This document shows, in pieces, positions 12,131-22,471 of a stretch of DNA of 64,000 bases (within the stretch, counting starts at the first letter, position 1; each line of letters opens with the position of its first letter). This DNA comes from Fragum whitleyi (taxonomy: Eukaryota > Mollusca > Bivalvia > Cardiida > Cardiidae): positions 63,183,610 through 63,247,609 of the forward strand of contig OX411547.1 in NCBI GenBank assembly GCA_948146395.1. The letters are read 5' to 3'. Below the pieces are notes generated by a model. The model was not told the DNA's origin and did no database searches. It worked only from the letters and a program-made list of their open reading frames with translations. Made by a program: the position numbers and the translations under genes.

Positions 12131-13354
12131 AATTACTCATCGAGCTCGTTCAATTTAATTTCTTAATTAGTACGAGGTCAGTTTACATGTACTTGGCAAT
12201 TACACAGTGCGGTTAAGTGAAGAAAGTCTGTAGAGGATAAGAATATCCAGGGCTCCTGAATAAAAGAAGAGCCTACCAAGCGATTCGTAATGAATTGGTT
12301 AAATAAGCATGAGAAGTATTTGTTTAGGGAAAAAAAATGAATTATATACGACTGACCGTGCATATGGAACACGGTCACTATACGTGGTCAATACCAGAAA
12401 GTTTAAATTATACGTAAATGCGTGGCTATAAGGTACTTTTGGATTGCTATATTGGCTTTTGAAAAGTATGCTTTTGTTTTCGTCAGTCTGGCCGTCTATC
12501 GACCAGCTGAAAACTTGAGCTGTGAACTTAAGCTTTATCCCTTTTTACAATGATGTTCATGTCTCTATGTCATATGATTAATCTGAGGAAGGCCAAACAT
12601 AAAGGTCAACACGATTAAATAATTTACCTACCGGTATTTGTAAAACATTGCTCGTACGCAGCGTAATCTCGAATCAAATCGATTCACATCTATCATTCAT
12701 AGTGTATTAAAAAGCTGTAGTTACCAAATTTTGGTTCCCCACCGAAACGTCACAGTTAAAGGGTCATTTTGGCTTTCGATATTGGTCAGCTTTTTATTTT
12801 TTCTACAATTATTTTGCCTACATGCACCTTTCATAGGAACATTTGATTGGATTTTGTTAAGATTTGGACCTTGAGAACTACTAAATTAAATTGTCATTCA
12901 TAAGATCAAGAGTATTCATTTTAAAAACGAAGTGAGATTCTATATCGTTTCAACCCTGTCGTCTTTTCTTTTTTATGTCAATGTGAAAATGTGGAGTACA
13001 GAAAGGCTCGGTTTGAGCAAACTCGTCGATGTCATTCTTACTGCTGTATACCGTTTAGATCAATATTTTATTTTCAGAATCATTGATTTATCAGCTAAAT
13101 CTTCTCTTGATAAGCATACAGAGAAATGATTCAATAATTTATCCTCCTTTTAGTGAGTAATTGTGTATAAGCATATTTCAAAAAAAAACATTCACATTTT
13201 TTTTTATAAATACTCGATTACAAGTTAAGGGTCTTTCTGGACATTTTATCAGACAAGACTATGACGTCACTGTCTGGTTTTGAATGTTATGGGATATATT
13301 TTTTGAATTTCAAACGAAATGGCGGCCTTTCATTGGGAGAAAAAATAGGGCGAT
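12131..13354. other. AT-rich DNA, no gene seen
   Basis: No supported gene or defined repeat. Confidence 0.4.
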
Positions 13355-14510
13355 CGGTTAATTAATTAAACGAGTTATCAATAAAGATAAAAACGAGGCT
13401 GTTTTAATCTGTTTTATATGACAAGTTTAAATTAATTCAGTATTTAATGAGCAAAATTTGATATTTTTTATAATGTCATTTTAATCTTTGTGATAAAACG
13501 AGGAATATACGATAATTATCGATTCAAGTTATTCCGCCAAACATATAACGCCGTTTACGAAATGACGTAAGGTGTGAAATAACAAAATAAAAAATAATAA
13601 TATTTCACTCCTCAACAATTTAGACCAATGTCATCGTTTATTTTGTATCACATGAGAGTGAAATATCTAGATCCATATTGTACTACCAGAACGAGGCTGC
13701 TGTGCAATACGGATTTTATTCCAAAACGATGAAACCTATATTGTAGGATGAAAGCGAGGCAAGCTATATTGTACGATGAAAGTGAAGCTGCAGTCCCTTA
13801 TATCGATATCACCACTTTTCGCGGCTCTATCAATGTTTCAGACCCCCTGTTCGGAGGTATTGTAATAAATTTTGTCTTGAGAAAATTTTTGTAATCTGCA
13901 TTTATCACATTCAGGCTTTGAAAGTAAAAGAAGAATGCAAGTCACGTTGAGAAATACAAAGTGTTGTTGTTTCTTGATTTCAGAAAATCGTTTGTCAACA
14001 TGAAAATGTACATTTTAACTTCAAGTAACGACGGGTAGTAAATCTGTTTATTTTTATTACATATTATAATCTGTAAGCACTGTTCGACTTGACACTTGAA
14101 ATTGACATCTCACTGAGATTCCTATTTTTAGAACAGTTCGTTCAATTGTATCAAGTATATAGTGACTTGATTTTGACATCCTTTTCCGTATCAGTTTGGA
14201 TAATTCCTTTTGTCTCTCTCTCAAATACCGCAAATGGTTCCTCCTGAAACTTTAAGTGTAGCCTATGATGTGAAATAAAGATGTCATTTAACATGGTCGT
14301 GTACAATACTGAATTCATTGGATTCGTACCCTGCAGAACCAGTCCATATTTTGACTCGGCTGTCGCCTCGTCAAATATAGACTGGTTCTGCAGGGTACTC
14401 ATCCAATAGTATTCAGTATTGTACTCGATAATGTTACATAACCTCTTAATATACAACATGGTTATTTCACTCCCGCGACGTAGGTCATATTATAAACACT
14501 ATTTTTTCGA
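13355..14510. repeat. Composite repeat R3 with a long palindrome
   Basis: The left part (13355-13480: AAACGAGTTATCAATAAAGATAAAAACGAGGC and CAGTATTTAATGAGCA) is homologous to 51973-52115. The right end (GGTTATTTCACTCCCGCGACGTAGGTCATA, 14460-14490) is homologous to 52312-52340. Between these ends this copy is longer and contains the palindrome at 14301-14424, so the two loci are probably long and short forms of one element. Confidence 0.55.
14301..14424. repeat. Long inverted repeat (hairpin), arms ~54 bp
   Basis: The left arm 14301-14354 and right arm 14370-14424 are near-complementary. They include a perfect 18-bp TACCCTGCAGAACCAGTC and matching GTACAATACTGAAT outer ends, around a ~15-bp loop. 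The 102-codon open frame across it (14151-14459) is a by-product of the palindrome. Confidence 0.85.
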
Positions 14511-15047
14511 ATAAGTGACCCAGTGACCAACAATTTCACACATTCTGACGATTCATCGAAAACTGGGATACAAGGCACGAATAAAAGCTAACAGATATAT
14601 TACCTTTTGAAATGTCGCCTACTTTCTCTTACCAAATTGACCTCGCTTCAACCAATACATTCACATCCTTACGGGAAGCATTCTGACAATGACTGAGTCA
14701 TAACTGCGTCAAATTAATATAATGTTTTTGTAGGGTACGGTCCACGATCTTATATCTTCTAATGAATGACTTCACCGAGAAAGAACATACACACAGACAT
14801 TGCATTTCAGTTTCAAAATGCACAATTCATCTGTGGTTTAAATTTCATTAGAGGATACTTTAGGAACAATCATTTCTTAAATCCTCCGGCAGATCTATAA
14901 TTGGTTTGTAATGCATTTCCATGGAGTTATATCCCTGATATTCAGGAGGAATGTTGATAGTTTTTATAATCATAATTAAGAGAAATGTATGTAAGAAACA
15001 TTAATTTCTGCCTTTGAGGTACGAGGATTCCTAGGAAATCATGATTG
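14511..15047. other. AT-rich DNA, no gene seen
   Basis: No supported feature. Confidence 0.4.
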
Positions 15048-15122
15048 TCGCCGTTTGGAATCGAAACCGTGACTTTTGAATGATAGTCCGCCGCGCTACC
15101 ACTGCGCTATAACGGCGGCTGT
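15048..15122 (-). mobile_element. tRNA-like SINE head (isolated)
   Basis: On the minus strand GCCGCCGTTATAGCGCAGTG is followed by a B-box-like GGTTTCGATTCC. The 5' GCCGCCG can pair with the 3' CGGCGAC at six of seven positions. The D arm fits a tRNA but the anticodon arm does not, and the sequence matches the S1 SINE head. I therefore call it a truncated SINE head, not a tRNA gene. Confidence 0.6.
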
Positions 15123-15711
15123 GACAATTTTTATATCATCGATTTTCTGCTAAAACCTCGTAACTGCAGCTTGTATAAATGCTACATTGCGTCATTTATG
15201 ACGGATGGGTTGGAAATTAATATACCCCTTCAACCTCGAAGATTGGGTATACAAATGAATGTGCCCCAGCCTTAAAGAAGATTTAAAAATTAATTTTTGT
15301 TGCAAGAAACATCAAAGGTAACAATGGATATCAATTCCTTGAAACAAATGTGGTAGAATTTAAAGTAATGAACATCTCTATCAATTTAAATCAGTTTTTT
15401 TCTGCAATCGAATCGGATGTTTTAACTCGGATTTATTTAGATTTAAGTGTAAATGTTACATACAGATGGGAAACGATAATTTTGTTAGACGCGTTGCATC
15501 ATGTCCTTTGTCTCTGAAAGGGGTCACAGACTTTCAAACTTCTATCACGAGATCATCAGGGTTTCGATACCCGGTAGGGGTAACACATATCCTTTCATCA
15601 TTGTGTAACACCAATGGATTGATAATCGTGAACCTAAGTGGTAATAGTAGCTGGAAAAAGAAAAGGATGCAGTGAATGTACTAGTGTGAGAACAACCAGA
15701 AATTCATTTTA
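15123..15711. other. AT-rich DNA, no gene seen
   Basis: The segment at about 15550-15650 contains CATCATTGTGTAACACCAATGGATTGATAATCG, a weak S1 SINE-body resemblance. Nothing else is supported. Confidence 0.35.
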
Positions 15712-16148
15712 CAGTTAAGAACATTGTAAAATTGACAAGGTGAATGATTTTGGAATGATACCGGAATGAAAATGAATGAGTGTGCGGAGCGAGTTTTGAG
15801 TGATATTAAAGGGAGGTAATCCAATATTCCTAATTTTGTTCAGGGTGAACAAAATAAGGGATATTAATTACCTCTCTTTAACAAAACAAACGTACACTTC
15901 TATTTGTACGTCTTTGTAGACCATTCAGACACTTGAGAGTCCACGCCAGCTGATAAAATCGTAGGAAAGATAAATCGACTTGAATTCATTGCTTAACGTC
16001 TTGAACGATTTTTAAATGTTTTCTAATGATTTCGGAGCGTTTTTGATCGATTTGAGTGAGTGTTTGGAATGACTGAATGGAGCGCTGTGTGAATTATTAA
16101 GAATGATTTTGATCGGAATGAGTGTCAATTTCACGATGTTGTTAACTG
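15712..16148 (+). mobile_element. MITE M1, complete copy (subfamily B)
   Basis: The TIRs are CAGTTAAGAACATTGTAAAA and, read inward from the other end, CAGTTAACAACATCGTGAAA; they match at 23 of 26 positions. TA flanks both ends, consistent with a TA target-site duplication of Tc1/mariner type. The internal palindrome lies around GGGAGGTAATCCAATATTCC...GGATATTAATTACCTCTC. The long right arm has the B-type CGTCTTTGTAGACCATTCAG block. It has no coding capacity. Confidence 0.9.
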
Positions 16149-17067
16149 TATAAGACTTAAACATTATTCAAAGCGCCAATAAACCCATTTCAAAACCAAC
16201 TGTACTGAAAAGGAAGTAGAGAGTTTTGCTGGAGTCATCATTGCACAAAAATAAATAAAGAAAATCTCATTTCAATTTTGGTATCTTATGTATTTGTTAG
16301 GATTTACATTTATTTTCTTAATAACTAAAATGTCAGCATATCCTGTGTTAAATTCTTGTTATACTCCGAGGTATCTTCACGTTCTATAGAAAGTAATAAA
16401 TAAGTAATTACATACACAAGGTTTATAGTTCACCAGACGGTTTTTAAAATTCCAATTTTCTATGAACAAATAACGACTGAAACTTGCAGTTGTTATGCCA
16501 AGAAAATTCGTTACATTTAAGAGTTACTTTTAACCATTTTAAACTCTGAATAGCATTGCGAGCGATGATTGTCCGAAGTTTGTCTGTGATCAAATCTTTT
16601 CGCCCTAAGCTACTCGTCGAGACGAATTTTAATAACATACACAAACAATTTAGAATCCACGAGTAACTATGGTTGCCATGACAACCAAATAAATTTCTAA
16701 AATCTTATTCTTCTCTGCCATAGACTTTTCATATATTTGCATGAATGTTTGCCTTGTGATCCTCTCTATTAATGCTGTTAGTTATGGTGGTCTGTTTATA
16801 AAAGTCATGTGTTTTGGGTACTCATAGTGAACACACAATTAACAAGTAAACCTATCGAAATTTTCTCCTTCATTCTTATTCCATTTTATATTCAATGGAA
16901 CCAATTAACTGTTCAATGGGTAATGTTCTACCAAATTTCAAACAAGAGAGCCAGACTAAAAAAATACACCGATGCAGGAAAGTTTTAACAAAGCCCCCTT
17001 TTTCCGTGACGCAATATAGTACCAAAATCGTTATGATATGCGTATGGTTGCGTGAAAGAGAACATCT
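16149..17067. other. AT-rich DNA, no gene seen
   Basis: No supported gene or repeat. Confidence 0.4.
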
Positions 17068-17545
17068 TACAAGAGAACCATGATGGTCCTAGATTGCTCA
17101 CCTGAGTCGCTTTGACCCCTGGGACATCACATTAATCAAATAGGCAGATGTCAACAAGGAAATAATTTCTAAATAAGTCCAATATCATGGAATATTTTCA
17201 GGCAAGAGCAAGAAGGATATGCCTTTTCGCTCTTTGATTCTATGTAAAACGGGTTTCACCCGGGTCGACCCAAATGTGACCCGGGGTCCTGATATGAACA
17301 ATTTTGGTAGAGGTCCACTAGATTATGCTACATACTAAATAGGAAAGATGTCTGCCCATTGGTTTCAGAGAAGAAGATTTTCCTATTTTCACCCATCGTG
17401 CTCAGATGAGCTAAAAGGGATGCGCCCGGGTAGAGCCAAATATGATCCCAGGGTCTTGATTTCAGTACTTGGTAGAGGTCCACTAGATGATACTACATAC
17501 CAAATATAAAAGCTGTCTGCACGAAGTGCTCAGGTCAGCTAAAAA
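17068..17545 (+). mobile_element. Tandem-core (pearl/HINE-like) element, short copy
   Basis: The left terminus ACAAGAGAACCATGATGGTCC is followed by GCTCACCTGAGTCGC and CCCCTGGGACATCAC. Two core units share GTAGAGGTCCACTAGATGAT and ACATACCAAATATAAAAGC; they are the reverse complement of the core at 8815-9955. A right-terminus-like string occurs twice (CATCGTGCTCAGATGAGCTAAAA at 17395 and GCACGAAGTGCTCAGGTCAGC at 17520), so the copy seems rearranged or end-duplicated. Confidence 0.65.
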
Positions 17546-17704
17546 TGATGCAAATCCATGGAAAATTGATGGAGGAATTGTATCAACAAGAAAACAATCC
17601 ATGTACAAATATGATTGCTTTGGCAACCCAAGACATTTGTTTGTTACTTTATTAAGACTGTCCAGAATTTAAATCGTAAAGCTAACAATTTTACCTGTTA
17701 ATAG

Positions 17705-17789
17705 GTTGACGTATTTGCCATGGGATACAATGTTCGCTACTCGTCGAAGCCATACAACTTTTCTGATAGTGGTCCCCCAACAATGGATG
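17705..17789 (+). CDS. Possible orphan exon, unknown product
   Basis: An 85-bp stretch, richer in GC than its surroundings, is open in one frame (begins VDVFAMGYNVRYSSKPYN, ends near PPTMDG). It has an acceptor-like TTAATAG on its left and a donor-like GATG|GTAATT on its right. I recognise no domain and no neighbouring exon, so it could easily be chance. Confidence 0.15.
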
Positions 17790-18109
17790 GTAATTTATTA
17801 GCAATGGGTAGATGAATGCTTGAAAAGGGTGCATTGGTGGGGGAGCTATATTCTGAGTTGTTCAAATTACAATACTTTATCTAAACATTCATCCTACAAA
17901 TTTTCAAGTTGATTGGGTATAGGGTTAAGCAATTAGAGAGTCAAAAAAGACCTTTCTTCCCTTTTCTAAGCTTTACCCTTGGCCTGGTTTTTCATCAAAG
18001 ATAATCCAATAACGAAGTTGTTCGTATTTTTAACAACCAATCAATCTGACCAATTTGCAGGTTGATTGGTCCAGAAATGTTACTTTCGGGGTGTGCACAA
18101 GGTGCCTCT

Positions 18110-19272
18110 CTGGAGCCCATGGACAGGAAATTGGAGTTCCACATGGTAGTATTCTTTCAGTCACACTGCATAGTGTGAAAATAAATTGAATCGTAAAGGC
18201 ATCGTTAAAGCTAAATGTCCAGGTGTGGACTGCTCCGTGTTGACGATTGTCATATATTTAAGATCCAGAAACATGAATACAATTGAGATACAGCTCTAAA
18301 AATGTCTCAACAAACTTCAAAAATGGTCAGATGAAATGGTTTAAAATTTTCAAAACCCAAAACAAAATGCATGTATTTCTGTTACCTTCGTTGTGCACAT
18401 CCACACCCTGAATTTTTTCTTGACAACGTGTCTGAATTTAAATTTCTTGGTGTTATCTTTGACACAAAGCTATCTCTCCTTCCACATCTGCACTAAAAAA
18501 GAGCAGTAAAGACTTTTTACAGTTTTGGCACATTCTGACTAGGGTGTCGATCGTAAAGTGCTTATGTGACTTTATCGATCTTTTGTTAGACTATGGATGT
18601 TTAGTGTATGAATTTGCTCGAAAAGCTGTCCTCCAAATTCTTGATTCTATTCACCATTAAGTTCTACGTCTTGCTATTTGAGATGATAATGAACATTTGC
18701 TGGCTTTACGCAGAGAAAAGCTGTCTCTACATTATCTTTTAAAACTCAAATCTAAGCTATCAACCCGACCAAAAATGTTGTTCTTTATTCCAAATACAAG
18801 ACCCTTTTGGATAGAAAGCCCAAGGTCATTTCGTCTTTTGGAATAAGATTAAAACAAAACGTTTACTGCCTTGTCATAGATATAGAATCTATAGTTGATT
18901 TAAAAATACCTGAAGTTCCTCCGAGGACACAGAAATACGGAGAAATCCGATTTGATGTAGCTAATGTCAGATATTTAACCACTGAAAGAACAACATTTTA
19001 CTTTAAATACTGTGAATTGAAAGAGCTTTTCTCTTTCGAAGCTGACTATACAGATGGTTCGAAAGATGGTCCAGCTGTAGTTTCAGCGGCCATATATGGA
19101 ATCGTTTGCGATCTTCCCAACGCTTGTATGCATAAATGGTAAAGAGCTGGCTGAAAAATGCGCTAAATTAGCACTGTTTCTTCCTATAACGTGGTTCAAG
19201 TTCCTATTACCGATTTTAAATCTTCGATTTTAGACCACATCTTTTCACTTTGACAATCCCAGTGGGATACAC
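18110..19272 (+). pseudogene. Decayed I-clade-like LINE: RT end plus RNase H
   Basis: Fragments of one non-LTR polyprotein occur in order but in shifting frames. An RT motif GVPHGSILSVTL (usual Q is H) starts near 18133. The RT thumb segment SEFKFLGVIFDTKLS follows near 18433. Then come LDYGCLVYEFARKAVLQIL near 18590 and LREKLSLHYLLKLKSKLS near 18715. RNase H follows with YTDGSKDG near 19050 and a terminal ELAEKCAKLALFLPITWFK near 19147. Numerous stops and frameshifts make it inactive, and the upstream endonuclease and most of the RT are missing. RNase H after RT points to the I/ingi/Nimb group. The right edge abuts SINE tails. Confidence 0.75.
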
Positions 19273-19401
19273 TGATTGATTGATTGAATGGATTTTTACA
19301 GAAATACCAGGAAACCATTTTTAGGTGCTCCAGCCGTCGCGATATAACTGAAAAAAATGTTGAAAGCGGCGTAAAACTCCATTTCAATCAATCAATCAAT
19401 T
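19273..19401. mobile_element. Two S1 SINE tails fused head to head
   Basis: ATTGATTGATTGAATGG at 19273-19292 is a minus-orientation S1 tail. It continues directly into a plus-orientation S1 3' end (GAAATACCAGGAAACCATTT, GGTGCTCCAGCCG, GTTGAAAGCGGCGTAAAACTCC) ending in (CAAT)n at 19401. The outer tails are inverted repeats of each other. Confidence 0.7.
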
Positions 19402-19600
19402 CACATTACCTTAACCTTTTACTTGTATTTGATACAAACATGTTTAAATGTTCCTTTATTACTTCTTAAACAGAATGATATATATTAGACGATTGAAGTT
19501 AATAAAGAAAAAGCTTTTTATACTTGTCAAGCGCTGTTTGTGACAAGTAGCAGTTTAGGCTCGGTACCTTGTCCGCAAACAACTCTTGTTTTTAATTGTC
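19402..19600. other. AT-rich DNA, no gene seen
   Basis: No supported feature. Confidence 0.35.
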
Positions 19601-20085
19601 GTAAATGTTCAACCTTTCTCTTACCATGGCTACAAAAGATATTGATGGAATTGAATTCTTATAACAACTTAAGTAGACATACTTCTAAAGAGCATCCCTG
19701 TCAAGTTAAAAATTGATTGGCCCATTTTCAGCCTCTCTTCGAACTTTTGCTGAAATTAATCTCTTTTAACAACGTTTGAAGAGTTTCACCCATGGAACAT
19801 TCCTGCCAACTTTCAGCTAAATATGCCTAGTAATTAGGGAGGAGAATATTTTCGGCATTTTTCGGCCTTTCTATTACAATGGCAACCAGAAATTTTGAAA
19901 GAATTAAAGTCTTTTAACAAATTTAAAAGCACTTTACTAAAAGAATATCCCTGGCAAGTTTCAGCTAGATTGGCCCAGTGGTTTAGGAAAATATTTTAAA
20001 AGAATTTGTTGACGGACGGACGATCGACGGTCGGTGAGTGATCACATTGCTCACCTTGAGCACTATGTACTCAGGTAAGATAAAA
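19601..20085 (+). mobile_element. Tandem-core element, third core type
   Basis: About three units of ~125 bp each carry CATGGCTAC/AATGGCAACC, AGCATCCCTG/ATATCCCTGG-CAAGTT and GATTGGCCCA. They end in the right terminus 20011-20085, which has GACGGACGGACGATCGACGG followed by a GCTCACCTTGAGCAC hairpin block. The left end is unclear. Confidence 0.55.
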
Positions 20086-20565
20086 ACAAGCCTCCCCCGC
20101 TACGCCTATATCTGAGGAGTCAATTTCGTTAACAATTTAAATTTAACGTAACCCAAGGAACATCTATGCGAACTTTCATTGAATTCGGCCTAGTGCTTTG
20201 GAAAAAAAGACCCACCCTGCCACGCCCACATTTTGGAGTCAATCAACATTCTTTAACATTTTAATTATGGGTTTCCAAAGGAACACACATTTCAATTTTC
20301 ATTGAAATCGGTCCAGTGGTTTGGAAGAAGAAGAATTTATAGTGGAAAAACCCCAACCCTGCCACACAAATTTTTGGGGCTCAATAAAAATTTCTTGATT
20401 AAATTTTGAAGAGGGTCACCAAAGGATCATTCATTCCAAGTTTCATTTATATTAAGACGGTATGAGAGGAGAATATTTTTTAACAAGTTTAAGCACGGAC
20501 AGACCCGCAACAATGACAATAGCTCGCTGGCCTTCGGCCAATGGAGCCCACTTGACTGTTGCATT
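20086..20565 (+). mobile_element. Tandem-core element, fourth core type
   Basis: Units at about 20096, 20216 and 20356 share CCCTGCCACGCCCAC/CCGCTACGCC, GGAGTCAAT, AAAGGAACA and TTTCATTGAAATCGG. The end at 20515-20560 has a hairpin AGCTCGCTGGCCTTCGGCCA-ATGGAGC. It lies directly against the preceding element. Confidence 0.5.
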
Positions 20566-20739
20566 GCCTGTCAATGATGAAAAGCCATTTCCATCAAAGG
20601 GCCACAACTCCATCAAAAATTGATGACATCCATACGTTCAGATAAGTTGCTGATAAATTGAGCGGACGGGAAAATGCTACAGGCGGACAAGCTGACTCCT
20701 ATCAGAAAAAAAATTAAAGAAGACTCATAATTGTTACTA

Positions 20740-21340
20740 AATTCAAATTGTAAGGCAATGATCTCGCCCAGCGTCAAGGTCAATATGTCAAGGTCAATAG
20801 TTTCTATCATTTAATCTGAAAGTTGGCCGAAGCTTTTAATTGGAATAAGATAGGGTCTTCATATTTCATCTGCGATGTGCTTGTGATAAAACCTGTTGGT
20901 ACCAAGTTCAAGGTATTCAGTCAAGGTCATTTTTCAAGTTTGAATTTGTGAATAAAACACTTAAACATTGGCAATAACTTTTGAATGGTAAATGAAGGGG
21001 CTTTGATATTTCATATGGTGATTGCTTAGGTCAAGGCTTTATGTTTTGGTACCAAATTCAAGGTCAAGGTCATTGTACAGGGTTAAATTTGTGGAAAAAA
21101 AAATACATGATAATTGCCTAGGATAGGGCCTTTTTGTTGGTACCACGTTCAAGGTCATCAGGCAAGGTCAAATTATTTTTTTTTCATGTCAATATTATTA
21201 AGTTACAACTAATATTAGCCGTAACTTTGGATTGGTAAGTCAAAGGTCCTTGAAATTTCAGCAGTGCATTGCTTGTGTCAAGACCGTCACATACATAATA
21301 AGGCCAAGGTCGTTGATCAAGGTCATATTTCGACTCGTTT
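20740..21340. repeat. TCAAGGTCA-rich dispersed repeat, block 1
   Basis: About six near-repeating segments each carry TCAAGGTCA (20773, 20788 and onward) with intervening TTTTGGTACCAAGTTCAAGG and GATATTTCATATG. Related blocks lie at 21950, 25250, 32935, 43815, 59810 and 61010. TCAAGGTCA is the extended half-site recognised by NR5A/ERR-type nuclear receptors; use as such here is only a possibility. Confidence 0.6.
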
Positions 21341-21949
21341 TTTTTTTCACCATCGAGCACATAACAGCCAAGCGTAGGCGATTGTTAGCGGTGCTCTTAT
21401 TTGTTTATCCACCAAAATGCATTCAAGAAACTGTTTAATTTTCCTTAGCATTATCTACTGTTATATTTATTTGTGACAAACACTGGTTGTAAATACATGT
21501 CTAAAAACATGTATTTTAAAAGGTGCTTGGTGATATATCTTTACATGTCTCCCAGTAATCGGTCCTAAACTTTTTCTCCACAATCCTGGGAACCCTTCAG
21601 CATATGCTCTAATAACCTATATACAAGGAATGTCTTGGTAAACTGTTAAGTAAATTTTGACGGTTCATTTAAAACATACTTATTATCAAGCACTTATTCG
21701 GGGAGCATTACCTGTCACTGACGGCTCTAGTTTTAAAACTCTTTCCTTTTATACTCATGCATGCATGTGGGGACAATTATGCTAAAGTACAGATGACTGA
21801 TTGTCCATTTGTTTTTTCCAACTCTCAGTTGATCGGTCAACAGGATATGAAACATTCACAATTACTTCCAAATGATAAGTTATATGGCCTGTATAACTGC
21901 ATTTTTGTAATAAATCCTTTGTCTCAGGTTTTAAGAACATAAGTCAAAG
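21341..21949. other. AT-rich DNA, no gene seen
   Basis: No supported gene. Confidence 0.35.
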
Positions 21950-22170
21950 TGTAAGATATCACGGTCAAGGTCATCTCGCAAGGTCAATGTGATACATGAA
22001 GGGTTAAGTAAGCATGACTAAACCAGATAAACTCTGATATTTTCAAATTGAAAAACAATATCTTTCTTTATATAATACTACGCTCTTTGTTGGAATGATG
22101 ATAAGTCTCATCCATGAACATTGAAAGATACCAAGGCCAAGAATATCAGATAGGGTCAAGGCCATTCATG
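21950..22170. repeat. TCAAGGTCA-rich repeat, block 2
   Basis: CACGGTCAAGGTCATCTCGCAAGGTCAATG and GGGTCAAGGCCATTC belong to the same family as 20740-21340. Confidence 0.45.
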
Positions 22171-22443
22171 TAGACCAGACATTTAAAGAAATTGATGTTT
22201 TGTGGTATAATAGTTTAACACAACTCTTTTTTCCTTTAAGTTTGAATATTCCTTTAGAAACAAGGATGAACTATCATAAATGTTATATACAATAGTTGAT
22301 TTGTATTTCAACATTATTAAATAGTGTTTGCTAAAAATTAATAGAAACAAAAGTGTTGCATATATGCAACACTATAATTTTAAATGCACGATGTAACAGG
22401 GCCAAGAGTTGAAAATGAGAGATTTTGTTATTTTGCCATTTTT

Positions 22444-22471
22444 AAGTTGGAATGCGGAGCAATTCCAACTT
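22444..22471. repeat. Small hairpin with GCGGAGC apex
   Basis: AAGTTGGAAT-gcggagca-ATTCCAACTT has 10-bp perfect arms. The apex resembles those at 634-652 and 6404. Confidence 0.6.

Noticed and set aside
14151..14459. 102-codon minus-strand open frame
   Set aside because: It lies across a near-perfect palindrome and is explained by the inverted repeat; no domain content.
15048..15122. Possible functional tRNA gene
   Set aside because: A and B boxes are present but the anticodon arm does not fold normally and the sequence equals the S1 SINE head.
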